From the NCBI GenBank assembly GCA_038532435.1, contig JBCBAP010000008.1, forward strand, positions 1-64,000: 64,000 nt of DNA, in the 5' to 3' direction. The position numbers were made by a program, and so were the translations under genes. This document shows, piece by piece, positions 50,927 through 58,715 of this stretch (positions within the stretch are counted from its first letter, which is position 1; the number at the start of each line of letters is the position of its first letter). The notes under the pieces were generated by a model. The model did no database searches, was not told the DNA's origin, and worked only from the letters and a program-made list of their open reading frames with translations. Origin of the DNA: JBCBAP01 sp038532435 (GTDB taxonomy: Bacteria > Pseudomonadota > Alphaproteobacteria > Rhodobacterales > Rhodobacteraceae).

Positions 50927-51727
50927 TCAGTCCTTGAGACCCAGATCAGACATCAATTTCGCCCGATGCGCCCGTTGCTGCCTCAGCCGCCACAGGTAGA
51001 TGGGGCCGAGAAGGCCGCGCAGGCTCCTGATCCGCCGCCGCCGCAGGCCCTTGAGAAAACTTGTCGGTTTCACGTGCCAGTGCAGCCGCGGAGAGTGAAT
51101 CAGGCGCGCCATCGCCGTCTTGGGAAAGAACGCGTACATCAAGCGCAGGTTCATGAGGTTGTATTCAGGGGGCAGCGTCGCGATGCGCAGGTCCGAAAGC
51201 CAGATCTCTTCCCGAAACCCCGGCTGATCCTCCCGAACGGCCCCGGCCTCGTACCGCGCCTGCCATGCGGAGAAGAAGGTGTCGGTCGCCGGGGAGCTGC
51301 GCCAGGCGATGACGCCGGTATTGTATTGCGGAAACGCCTCGGGCAGGCGGAAGTTCATCGGCTTCATGACCTTCCAGACGACCCGGGTCTGGTCGTGGGC
51401 GAGCGCGATGTCGAACCGGTCGAGCAGGTCGAAAACGTCCCACATCGCTGCGACCATCATGGTGTCCACGTCGAGATAGAGGGTCCGTTTGAACCGGGAT
51501 TTGCCCATGCAGGCAACCTTGGAGCGGGCATGGGGGTTCTCGATCACATGTACCTGGTCGAACCCCTGCACGGACGGATCGTCCGTGTAGAGGTCGACCG
51601 GACAGCCGGGCATGTGCTCACGGATTGTGGCCAGCACCTGATAGGCAAGCTCCAGATAGGAGGCACCCGTGGCCACAAGAATAATGCCCCGCGCGGGGGC
51701 ATCATCATCTGAAGTCGTCTTGCTCAC
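50927..51727 (-). CDS. Nucleotide-sugar-transferase-like protein
   Basis: Protein of 266 residues with a GT-A-like fold: a beta-alpha start (GIILVATGASYLELAYQVLA), a DxD motif in TLYLDVDTMMVAAMWDVFD, and a later NTGVIAWRSSPATDTFFSAW, a pattern of glycosyltransferases that bind a sugar-nucleotide through a metal. The C terminus is basic (RGLLGPIYLWRLRQQRAHRAK), probably a membrane-contact segment. It overlaps the mdh stop by four bases (ATGA), so it is expressed with malate dehydrogenase. The acceptor is unknown. Confidence 0.75.
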   Translation of the reverse strand: MSKTTSDDDAPARGIILVATGASYLELAYQVLATIREHMPGCPVDLYTDDPSVQGFDQVHVIENPHARSKVACMGKSRFKRTLYLDVDTMMVAAMWDVFDLLDRFDIALAHDQTRVVWKVMKPMNFRLPEAFPQYNTGVIAWRSSPATDTFFSAWQARYEAGAVREDQPGFREEIWLSDLRIATLPPEYNLMNLRLMYAFFPKTAMARLIHSPRLHWHVKPTSFLKGLRRRRIRSLRGLLGPIYLWRLRQQRAHRAKLMSDLGLKD

Positions 51728-52689
51728 GCGAGGGTCGGATCGATCTCTTTACAGGCCGCAACGAGGCCCTTCACCGCATCAACGGACTTGTCGAACATCG
51801 TCTGCTCGTCCCCGTTGAGGGAGATCTCAACAACACGCTCGATCCCACCTGCGCCGATCACGGTCGGCACACCGACGTAAAACCCGTTGAGGCCGTAGGC
51901 ACCGTCGACAAAGGCTGCGGCGGGCAGCACCCGCTTCTGATCCTTGAGGAAAGATTCGGCCATCTGGATCGCTGACGCCGCGGGGGCGTAGAACGCGGAT
52001 CCCGTCTTGAGAAGGCCCACAATCTCAGCCCCGCCATCCCGGGTGCGCTGCACGATCGCATCGAGCTTGTCCTGAGTGGTCCAGCCCATCTCCACCAGAT
52101 CCGGAAGCGGGATGCCCGCGACAGTGGAGTACCGGGTCAGCGGCACCATTGTGTCCCCGTGCCCGCCAAGGACAAACGCCGTCACGTCCTTGACGGAGAC
52201 CTCGAACTCTTCAGCGAGGAAGTGGCGGAACCGTGCGCTGTCGAGCACACCGGCCATGCCCACGACCTTCTCCGTCGGCAGACCGGAGAATTCACGCAGG
52301 GCCCACACCATGGCGTCGAGCGGGTTGGTGATGCAGATGACGAAAGCGTCGGGGGCATGCTCCTTGATGCCCTCGCCCACGGACTTCATGACCTTCAGGT
52401 TGATGCCCAGCAGATCGTCCCGGCTCATGCCGGGCTTCCGCGCGACACCGGCGGTGACGATGCAGACATCCGCGCCCGCGATCAGCGAATAATCGTTCGT
52501 GGACCCTGTCATGGCCGCGTCGAACCCGTCGACCGGAGCGCTCTCCGCGATGTCGAGCGCCTTGCCCTGGGGGATGCCCTCGGCGATGTCGAACAGGACG
52601 ACGTCGCCCAGTTCCTTCAGCCCTGCCAGATGGGCAAGCGTGCCCCCGATCTGCCCTGCACCGATCAGCGCGATCTTCGCTCTCGCCAT
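51724..52689 (-). CDS. mdh: Malate dehydrogenase (NAD-dependent)
   Basis: TCA-cycle enzyme of 321 residues of the LDH-like MDH group. NAD motif IALIGAGQIGGTLAHLAGL at the start, substrate arginines in TAGVARKPGMSRDDLL, and the catalytic histidine in LGGHGDTMVPLTRY. It is first in its transcription unit; the glycosyltransferase-like gene overlaps its stop. The upstream DNA carries three GCGCGAAA repeats (plus strand TTTCGCGC at 52716, 52745 and 52765) and the palindrome TACAATTGTA. Confidence 0.97.
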   Translation of the reverse strand: MARAKIALIGAGQIGGTLAHLAGLKELGDVVLFDIAEGIPQGKALDIAESAPVDGFDAAMTGSTNDYSLIAGADVCIVTAGVARKPGMSRDDLLGINLKVMKSVGEGIKEHAPDAFVICITNPLDAMVWALREFSGLPTEKVVGMAGVLDSARFRHFLAEEFEVSVKDVTAFVLGGHGDTMVPLTRYSTVAGIPLPDLVEMGWTTQDKLDAIVQRTRDGGAEIVGLLKTGSAFYAPAASAIQMAESFLKDQKRVLPAAAFVDGAYGLNGFYVGVPTVIGAGGIERVVEISLNGDEQTMFDKSVDAVKGLVAACKEIDPTLA

Positions 52690-52715
52690 GTCACTCTCCG
52701 GAAAGTTGGTTGCGA

Positions 52716-52796
52716 TTTCGCGCTCGGGTTAGCGGCAAACCGGATTTCGCGCAAGCACCCGTGGTTTCGCGCAGGGCAAAGCAGCATACAATTGTA
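52716..52796 (-). promoter_or_regulatory. mdh upstream region: three GCGCGAAA repeats and a TACAATTGTA palindrome
   Basis: On the minus strand GCGCGAAA occurs at 52716-52723, 52745-52752 and 52765-52772 in one orientation, each followed by TC or CC. The 10-bp perfect palindrome TACAATTGTA is at 52787-52796. This 190-bp gap separates leftward mdh from the rightward TauE permease gene, so either may be the target. Confidence 0.5.
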
Positions 52797-52879
52797 CACA
52801 AATCACGGTGAGCGCTGCGGTGGTTCCGTACGCAGAACCGTGATTGACCGGGGCTGCCCGCTCCGCGCAGGGTGCGCCC

Positions 52880-53632
52880 ATGGAGCTTGACCTCACGTTC
52901 TTCGCCCTCGCGGTGCCGGCTGTCCTGCTCGCAGGGATCTCGAAGGGCGGGTTTGGCTCCGGGGCGGCGTTCGTGGCCGCTCCCCTGCTCGCCCTGATCA
53001 TCGAGCCGCAATATGCGGTGGGCGTCATGCTCCCACTCCTGATGCTGATGGATGTGACGAGCCTGCGGCCCTACTGGCGGAAGTGGGACTGGCCCAACGC
53101 GCGAACGATGATGATCGGGGCCATACCGGGGGTCGCCGCGGGCGTTCTTCTGTTCCGTTACACATCCAGCGACGCGGTCCGCCTTCTTATCGGCCTGATC
53201 GCCGTCGGGTTTGTTCTGTTCCAACTCTCGCGGCAGCGGGGATGGCTGAGGCTGGCGCCCAGGGGTTTTTCGCACATGCGCGCGGGGGGGTGGGGTCTGG
53301 TCGCGGGCTTCACCAGTTTCGTGAGCCACGCAGGCGGACCGCCCGCCGCGGTGCACCTGCTCAGCCAGTCGCTGAGCAAGGAGAGGTATCAGGCGACGAC
53401 GGTGATCGTGTTCTGGTGGGTGAACATCCTGAAGTTCGGGCCCTACGCTGCCCTCGGCCTCTTTACCGGCGAGACCCTCGTCGCCAACCTGTTCCTCGCC
53501 CCCGTTGCCATCGCCGGGACCTGGCTGGGCGTTTGGGCCCATCGCATGATCCCGGAGACGGTGTTCTTTGCGATCACCTATGTCCTGTTGACCCTGACGG
53601 GGACAAAGCTGATCTTCGACGCGCTGACCTGA
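52880..53632 (+). CDS. TauE/SafE family sulfite/anion exporter
   Basis: Inner-membrane permease of 250 residues with about eight hydrophobic segments; family members move sulfite, sulfoacetate or related small anions out of the cell. Motif GISKGGFGSGAAFVAAPLLAL near the N terminus is the conserved glycine-rich loop, repeated in GLVAGFTSFVSHAGGPPAAVHLLSQ in the middle. ATG 52880 is preferred; a frame to 52844 adds 12 residues. Substrate unknown. Confidence 0.88.
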   Translation: MELDLTFFALAVPAVLLAGISKGGFGSGAAFVAAPLLALIIEPQYAVGVMLPLLMLMDVTSLRPYWRKWDWPNARTMMIGAIPGVAAGVLLFRYTSSDAVRLLIGLIAVGFVLFQLSRQRGWLRLAPRGFSHMRAGGWGLVAGFTSFVSHAGGPPAAVHLLSQSLSKERYQATTVIVFWWVNILKFGPYAALGLFTGETLVANLFLAPVAIAGTWLGVWAHRMIPETVFFAITYVLLTLTGTKLIFDALT

Positions 53633-53636
53633 CCGC

Positions 53637-53951
53637 TCAGATCTTCCGGTCGAGTGCCGCCAGCGGTTCGGGCGAAAGATCCCAGGCCCGGCCCGCCGCG
53701 ATGAGGCAGCTCACGCCCTGGGCGGAGGTGATGATGATCGTCCAGCTTCCGGTTTCCTCGGAGGAGAAGACCTCCACCACACCGTTGCGCTGCAGGCCCA
53801 TCGACTGCCGCGACTCGCCGAAATTCGCCGTGAGGTGGTTGATCACGGCGTCGCGGGGGCCGCACCGGTTGTTCGGGGCGGGGTTTGCGACAGCAGCCTG
53901 ACCCGCAAGGGCCACACCGCCGATCAGTGCACACATCGTCAGTTTACGCAT
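53637..53951 (-). CDS. Small periplasmic hypothetical protein
   Basis: Protein of 104 residues with a signal peptide (MRKLTMCALIGGVALAGQAAVA) and a compact mature part beginning with a Cys (NRCGPRDAVINHLTANFGES) and containing a second (GVSCLIAAGRAWD), possibly disulfide-bonded. The predicted pattern of helix then strands (QRNGVVEVFSSEETGSWTIIITSAQG) is typical of many Rhodobacterales exported proteins of unknown role. It lies convergent with the TauE gene, 4 bp away. Confidence 0.72.
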   Translation of the reverse strand: MRKLTMCALIGGVALAGQAAVANPAPNNRCGPRDAVINHLTANFGESRQSMGLQRNGVVEVFSSEETGSWTIIITSAQGVSCLIAAGRAWDLSPEPLAALDRKI

Positions 53952-54158
53952 TGTCCCATCCTTTCCGCCGGTTTTCCGGCACTGCCAATGGCATTCGAGA
54001 ACCGCGGGGCCCCCTCCCGCCGGGCCCGATCCGGAGCGGCGCGATAGGACTTCGCTGCGACGCTCCAGACAGCCACTGTGGCGAGAAATGCCTGATATCT
54101 GGTAAACGGACGTGCCGAACGATCTATTCCGGCATTTAATTTCTACTCATTGGCCCAT

Positions 54159-54220
54159 TGCGCAATTTTCCTGCGCAAGGATCTTGCGCTCAGACGCGGC
54201 TTGGGTATTTTGCGCCGCAA
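54159..54220 (+). promoter_or_regulatory. TTGCGC-type repeats upstream of mcl2
   Basis: TTGCGCAA at 54159-54166 is a perfect 8-bp palindrome. CTGCGCAA follows at 54172-54179, TTGCGCTC near 54184, and the perfect 11-bp palindrome TTGCGCCGCAA at 54210-54220, just before the ribosome site of mcl2 (ATG 54239). Repeated TTGC/GCAA half-sites resemble those used by PhaR-type and short-chain-acyl-CoA regulators in this order; which protein binds is not known. Confidence 0.45.
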
Positions 54221-54238
54221 CAAAACGAGGAGTCGCCG

Positions 54239-55126
54239 ATGCCCGCTGCCCACCGCCCCCGCCGATCCGTGCTCTACATGCCGGGCTCGAAGTCCCGCGC
54301 GCTTGAAAAAGCGGAAGGGCTGCCGGCGGATGCGCTTATCCTCGATCTGGAGGATGCGGTGGCTCCTGAGGAAAAGCCCGCCGCGCGGGATCTTGTCTAC
54401 GACGCGGTCGAAGCGCGGCGTTTCGGTCCGCGAGAGGTCATCATCCGGATCAACGGGCTCGATACCGAGTGGGGCGAGGCCGACCTCACCGCCGCCGCAG
54501 CCGCCGGACCGGACGCGATCCTGGTGCCAAAGATCGACAGGGCCGACGAGATCGTTGACATCGCCGACCGCATGGCCGCCGCGGGCGCACCTGAGGATAC
54601 GGCGATCTGGGCGATGATGGAGACCCCGCTCGGCATGCTCAACGCAGCTGACATCGCCGCAGCGCACCCCCGCCTTGCCTGTTTCGTCATGGGCACCAAC
54701 GATCTGGTCAAGGACCTGCACGCGAGCCACACGGAAATGCGCCTGCCGCTGATAACAGGGCTCGGCCTGTGTCTGCTGGCGGCGCGGGCGCATGGGCTCG
54801 CCATCATCGATGGGGTCTATAACGCGTTCAAGGATGATGACGGGCTGCGCGCCGCCTGCCAGCAAGGCAAGGAACTTGGCTTTGACGGGAAGACGCTGAT
54901 CCATCCCGCCCAGCTTGGCGTGACCAACGAAGTCTTCGCCCCCTCCGCCGACGATATCGAGCTCGCGCAAAGCTACGTGGATGCGTTCGAGGCGGCGAAG
55001 GCACGGGGGGAGGGCGTCGCGGTCGTCAACGGCCGGATCGTCGAAAACCTCCATGTCGACAATGCCCGTCGCCTGCTTGCGGAGGCGGATGCCATCGCCG
55101 CGCTTGCGGGCGCGTCGGCGGGGTGA
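54239..55126 (+). CDS. mcl2: (3S)-malyl-CoA thioesterase / CitE-like lyase
   Basis: HpcH/HpaI-citrate-lyase-beta-like enzyme of 295 residues. RSVLYMPGSKSRALEKAEG, DALILDLEDAVAPEEK (metal/substrate Asp-Glu), RINGLDTEWGEADL and AMMETPLGMLNA are visible. It sits three genes before mch (mesaconyl-CoA hydratase), the arrangement known for R. sphaeroides mcl2, which hydrolyses (S)-malyl-CoA in the ethylmalonyl-CoA pathway; that context makes mcl2 more likely than generic CitE. GAGGAG precedes ATG 54239; a longer frame to 54158 is rejected. Distinguishing it from malyl-CoA lyase (Mcl1) needs sequence comparison. Confidence 0.82.
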   Translation: MPAAHRPRRSVLYMPGSKSRALEKAEGLPADALILDLEDAVAPEEKPAARDLVYDAVEARRFGPREVIIRINGLDTEWGEADLTAAAAAGPDAILVPKIDRADEIVDIADRMAAAGAPEDTAIWAMMETPLGMLNAADIAAAHPRLACFVMGTNDLVKDLHASHTEMRLPLITGLGLCLLAARAHGLAIIDGVYNAFKDDDGLRAACQQGKELGFDGKTLIHPAQLGVTNEVFAPSADDIELAQSYVDAFEAAKARGEGVAVVNGRIVENLHVDNARRLLAEADAIAALAGASAG

Positions 55127-55166
55127 CAGGGTCGCGGCAGGTCAATCCCGGACACGAGGCATTCCC

Positions 55167-55733
55167 ATGATCCTGCTCATCCTTGGCATCGCGCTCTGGT
55201 GGGGCGCGCATCTCTTCAAACGCCTGGCAAAGGGCCCACGTGCGGCGATGCAGGAACGATTAGGGGATGCCGCCCGCGGCGTGTTTGCCCTTCTCATCGT
55301 TGTCTCCATCGGCATGATGACGCTGGGATATCAGCAGGCGGCCTTCATCAACGTCTGGTTTCCGCCCACGTGGACGGTCCACCTGAACAATACACTGATG
55401 TGGATAGCCGTTGTCCTCTTCGCGCTCAGCGCCTCGAAGGGGCGCAGCCGCGCGTGGTTCCGGCACCCGATGCTGCTCGGTTTCACGGTGTGGAGCTTTG
55501 CGCACCTCCTCGTGAACGGGGATCTCGCCTCCATCCTGCTGTTCGGCGGGCTCGGGATCTGGGCGATCACGTCGATCTTCGTGATCAACACCCAGGACGG
55601 CCCGTGGGAGCGGCCAGAGCCCGGCCCGGTCTCCGGCGATGTGCGCGTTGTTCTGATATCGACCGTCGTCTTCCTTGTGATCGCGGGCATTCACGCGATC
55701 TTCGTCTGGCCGTTTCCGGGGGGTGCCGCATGA
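55167..55733 (+). CDS. NnrU family membrane protein
   Basis: Inner-membrane protein of 188 residues with about five hydrophobic segments. Family pattern: an opening LGIALWWGAHLFKRL, then FPPTWTVHLNNTLMWIAVVLFALSASKG, HPMLLGFTVWSFAHLLVNGD and FGGLGIWAITSIF. NnrU was first noted beside nitrite/nitric-oxide genes and shows fold similarity to isoprenoid-related membrane enzymes, but its biochemical role is unclear. It lies 40 bp after mcl2 and overlaps the DUF1737 gene (ATGA). No denitrification genes are nearby. Confidence 0.85.
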   Translation: MILLILGIALWWGAHLFKRLAKGPRAAMQERLGDAARGVFALLIVVSIGMMTLGYQQAAFINVWFPPTWTVHLNNTLMWIAVVLFALSASKGRSRAWFRHPMLLGFTVWSFAHLLVNGDLASILLFGGLGIWAITSIFVINTQDGPWERPEPGPVSGDVRVVLISTVVFLVIAGIHAIFVWPFPGGAA

Positions 55734-55933
55734 TCGCCTACCGGTTCCTGACCGAGGAAGACAGCGCCGCCTTCTGTCACAAGGTGACCGCGGCACTCAA
55801 CTCGGGCTGGGCGCTCCAGGGACCGCCCACCTATGCCTTTGATCAAGCGAAGGGCGTGATGATGTGCGGGCAGGCGGTGACCAAGGACGTCCCTGGCCCC
55901 TACAGCCCCGATACGAAACTTGGAGATCTCTGA
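55730..55933 (+). CDS. DUF1737 domain protein
   Basis: Small protein of 67 residues. YRFLTEEDSAAFCHKVTAALNSGWALQGPPTYAFDQ matches the DUF1737 pattern, a domain of unknown role often present as a tiny cytoplasmic protein or a tail on other enzymes. Its start overlaps the NnrU stop (ATGA) and it ends 3 bp before mch, so it belongs to the mcl2-nnrU-DUF1737-mch operon. Confidence 0.82.
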   Translation: MIAYRFLTEEDSAAFCHKVTAALNSGWALQGPPTYAFDQAKGVMMCGQAVTKDVPGPYSPDTKLGDL

Positions 55934-55936
55934 CAG

Positions 55937-56971
55937 ATGACGAAGACGAGCGCCGGACGGTTCTTTGAAGATTACGCCGTGGGGCAGACGCTGACCCACG
56001 CGGTACCCAGAACCGTCGGCGCGGGGGAGCGCGCGCTCTACACAGCGCTCTATCCGACTCGCGGGGCGCTCTACTCCTCCGACGAATTCGCGCGCAGCTG
56101 TGGTCTTCCTGCGAGCCCGCTCGAGGAACTGATCGCGTTTCACGTGGTGTTCGGGAAGACCGTGCCGGACGTCTCCCTCAACGCCGTCGCGAACCTCGGC
56201 TACGCGGAGGGACGTTTCGGTGTGCCCGTCTATCCTGGCGACACGCTGACAACGGTCAGCGAAGTGATCGGGGTCAAGGAGAACTCCAACGGCAAGACCG
56301 GCGTCGTCTGGGTGCGCTCCACCGGGCGCAACCAGCGGGGGGAAGAAGTCCTTGCCTATGTGCGCTGGGTCATGGTGCGCAAGCGGGATCACGGGGCCCC
56401 GGCGCCGGAAACGGTGATCCCGGAGCTTGCACAGGCCGTGGATCCCGGCGATCTGACGATCCCCTCGGGGCTGGATTTCACGGGCTACGACACCGCGCTT
56501 GCGGGGGAGCCGCACCGCTGGGCCGACTACGACGTTGGCGAGAAGATCGACCATGTGGACGGTGTGACGATCGAAGAAGCCGAACACATGATGGCCACCC
56601 GGCTCTGGCAGAACACGGCGAAGGTGCATTTCGACGCCACCTTCCGCATGGATGGACAACGGCTCATCTACGGCGGCCATGTCATCAGCCTCGCCCGCGC
56701 GCTCAGCTTCAACGGTCTGGCGAACGCACAGATGATCGTCGCCCTCAATGGCGGCGCCCACGCCAATCCCTGCTTTGCGGGCACGACCGTGCGCGCCTGG
56801 TCGGAGGTTCTGGACAAGGCGGAGACGGCGGCGCCCGGGGTCGGTGCGCTCCGCCTGCGCCTGGTCGCCACTTCAGGCGACAGCGGATCATTCCCACTGC
56901 GCGGAACGGACGGAAAATACGATCCCAGTGTCTTGCTCGATCTCGACTATTGGGCTCTTGTTCCGCTGTGA
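55937..56971 (+). CDS. mch: Mesaconyl-CoA hydratase
   Basis: Double hot-dog (MaoC-type) enzyme of 344 residues that reversibly hydrates mesaconyl-C1-CoA to beta-methylmalyl-CoA in the ethylmalonyl-CoA pathway. Two MaoC-like halves are seen, beginning GRFFEDYAVGQTLTHAVPRTV and HRWADYDVGEKIDHVDGVTI. The length and the position downstream of mcl2 and upstream of sdh match R. sphaeroides mch. It starts three bases after the DUF1737 stop. The pathway's crotonyl-CoA carboxylase/reductase and mutases are not in this window. Confidence 0.9.
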   Translation: MTKTSAGRFFEDYAVGQTLTHAVPRTVGAGERALYTALYPTRGALYSSDEFARSCGLPASPLEELIAFHVVFGKTVPDVSLNAVANLGYAEGRFGVPVYPGDTLTTVSEVIGVKENSNGKTGVVWVRSTGRNQRGEEVLAYVRWVMVRKRDHGAPAPETVIPELAQAVDPGDLTIPSGLDFTGYDTALAGEPHRWADYDVGEKIDHVDGVTIEEAEHMMATRLWQNTAKVHFDATFRMDGQRLIYGGHVISLARALSFNGLANAQMIVALNGGAHANPCFAGTTVRAWSEVLDKAETAAPGVGALRLRLVATSGDSGSFPLRGTDGKYDPSVLLDLDYWALVPL

Positions 56972-56990
56972 CGCAGATGTAGGAGTTCCC

Positions 56991-57722
56991 ATGCGCGCTT
57001 ACCTGATCGCTGCCCTCGCAAGCATCCCGGGGGCAATCCATGCCGATGACGCAGCCTTCGCCTACCTCGAGGCAAACCTGATCTCGACGCTCTATCACGA
57101 GCTGGGCCACGCAGTGATCCACATTCAGGAGGTGCCGATCTTCGGTCAGGAGGAGGACGCGGCGGACGTGCTGAGCACTCTCCTGATCAACGCGCACTAT
57201 GACGAACCGGCGGCGCGGGACATCATCACGCTCGCCGCACAGGGGTATGCTGACGATGCGGCGGCGTTGGAGGAGCCCATCCCCGTCTGGGGCGTCCACG
57301 GGCTCGACATGCAGCGGTATCACACGATGGCATGCCTGTTTTTCGGCGCGGACGTGGATACCCGTGAATATGTGATCACAGAACTGGGTCTGCCCGAGGA
57401 ACGCGCTGAAACCTGCGAGGAAGAGTACTACCTCGCCGAATGGTCCTGGGGCACCGTCCTCATTCCGATGGAGGACGCCGCCCCCGCTACGACCCTGACC
57501 TACAAGGGTTTGTCCGATATCGGCGGCGAGGAAATCGCGTTCACTCAGGATCTGCTGATCGAGCAGGTTTCGTTTCTAAACGAAAGCTATGCCCTCGCCA
57601 AGCCAGTCACCGTGACACTGCTCTCCTGCGGCGAAGCCAACGCCTTCTACGATCCGGAGACTCTGACCATCGAAGTCTGCACGGAATTCGCCGAAGACCT
57701 GTTCTATCGCGCGACACGTTAG
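56991..57722 (+). CDS. DUF4344 domain protein (putative metallopeptidase)
   Basis: Protein of 243 residues with a signal peptide (MRAYLIAALASIPGAIHA), hence exported. The zinc-peptidase-like HExxH motif HELGHAVIH is at about residue 38, and the domain continues to a C-terminal segment rich in acidic residues, matching DUF4344, a family with unproven protease activity. AGGAG 6 bases upstream fixes ATG 56991; longer frames run inside mch. Starts 19 bp after mch and ends 7 bp before the sdhC control region. An intragenic TGTGATCACA at 57371-57380 resembles the sdhC operators. Confidence 0.82.
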   Translation: MRAYLIAALASIPGAIHADDAAFAYLEANLISTLYHELGHAVIHIQEVPIFGQEEDAADVLSTLLINAHYDEPAARDIITLAAQGYADDAAALEEPIPVWGVHGLDMQRYHTMACLFFGADVDTREYVITELGLPEERAETCEEEYYLAEWSWGTVLIPMEDAAPATTLTYKGLSDIGGEEIAFTQDLLIEQVSFLNESYALAKPVTVTLLSCGEANAFYDPETLTIEVCTEFAEDLFYRATR

Positions 57723-57728
57723 TGTTTT

Positions 57729-57769
57729 GTGATCACTGAATATTTGGTTGTGATCACATCAACGATAAA
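57729..57769 (+). promoter_or_regulatory. sdhC control region: two GTGATCAC palindromes 21 bp apart and a GATAAA box
   Basis: GTGATCAC occurs at 57729-57736 and 57750-57757, start-to-start 21 bp with 13 bp between, exactly as upstream of sucC. TGTGATCACA is followed by GATAAA at 57764-57769, at about the same distance as in the sucC region. This begins 6 bases after the DUF4344 stop. The leader to sdhC is about 150 bases and includes a short GCCCC/GGGGC hairpin near 57880. The shared layout suggests one regulator for both TCA operons. Confidence 0.75.
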
Positions 57770-57919
57770 GTGTGCCGGTGTGAGCGAGTTTTCGAAGCAG
57801 TTTAAGGACGTGATGCTTTTGCAGCGCAGCGATCTGCGATAGGCTGTTGGAAATAGCTATTTGCCACTAACCCATGTCGCCCCGACCGGGGCTGACACAG
57901 GACCGTGAAAGGGAGCCTC

Positions 57920-58306
57920 ATGGCCGACGTCAACCGCGGCAATCGCCCGTTGTCCCCCCACCTGACCATCTACCGTCCGCAGATCACGTCGATGCTGTCG
58001 ATCCTGATGCGGATAACCGGTGTCGGCCTGACCCTGGGATCCCTGCTCACGGTCTGGTGGTTCCTCGCGGCGGCGACCGGCCCGGAATACTATGACTATG
58101 TGAACGGGATCGTGACGAGCTGGTTTGGCGGTCTCATCATGCTCGGTTCCCTTTGGGCGCTCTGGTACCATTTCTGCAACGGGCTGCGGTACCTGCTCTG
58201 GTTTGAAGCGAAGCATTTCGACGTCGACAAGGTGACAAAGAGTGGTCAGGTGGTCGTGGCAGCCTCCCTGATCCTCACGCTCCTGACGCTCATCATCATT
58301 CTGTAA
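57920..58306 (+). CDS. sdhC: Succinate dehydrogenase cytochrome b556 subunit
   Basis: Membrane-anchor subunit of 128 residues with three hydrophobic helices, part of complex II. N-terminal RPLSPHLTIYRPQITSMLSILMRITG is the family signature. The heme-linked histidine is in WYHFCNGLRYLLWFEAKHF; the usual GxRHL reads GLRYL here, with Tyr in place of the second His. ATG 57920 follows AAAGGGAG; a GTG at 57905 would add five residues. First gene of sdhC-sdhD-sdhA. Confidence 0.94.
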   Translation: MADVNRGNRPLSPHLTIYRPQITSMLSILMRITGVGLTLGSLLTVWWFLAAATGPEYYDYVNGIVTSWFGGLIMLGSLWALWYHFCNGLRYLLWFEAKHFDVDKVTKSGQVVVAASLILTLLTLIIIL

Positions 58307-58319
58307 GGCGGAGGCACCG

Positions 58320-58700
58320 ATGCAGTACCTGACCGACCGCAAGCGCACCACCGGCCTCGGCTCCGCCAAGGACGGGACGGAACATCTCTGGCAGACCAAG
58401 GTAACGTCCGTCGCCCTCGTGATCCTGACGCCGCTCTTCATCTTCATGTTCGGCGCCCACCTGGGCAAGGACCATGCAACCGTGATGGCGGTCTACTCCA
58501 ATCCGGTGATTGCGATCATCGCGATCCTGATGATCCTCGTGAGCTTCTACCACCTCAAGCTTGGGCTGCAGCTTGTCATCGAGGACTATGTGCATGCCCC
58601 CGTGTGGCGGAACGCCGCCATGCTTGGAAACATCTTCCTGTGCTACGCAGCTATGGCGGCTGGCACCTTCGCCATCGCCAAGATCGCCTTCGGCGCCTGA
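58320..58700 (+). CDS. sdhD: Succinate dehydrogenase hydrophobic membrane anchor subunit
   Basis: Second membrane anchor of 126 residues, three hydrophobic helices. FYHLKLGLQLVIEDYVHA contains the heme-ligand histidine and the quinone-site region. N-terminal GLGSAKDGTEHLWQTKVTSVAL fits the family. Thirteen bases after sdhC and 15 before sdhA. Confidence 0.94.
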   Translation: MQYLTDRKRTTGLGSAKDGTEHLWQTKVTSVALVILTPLFIFMFGAHLGKDHATVMAVYSNPVIAIIAILMILVSFYHLKLGLQLVIEDYVHAPVWRNAAMLGNIFLCYAAMAAGTFAIAKIAFGA

Positions 58701-58715
58701 GCTACGGAGAGCCCA

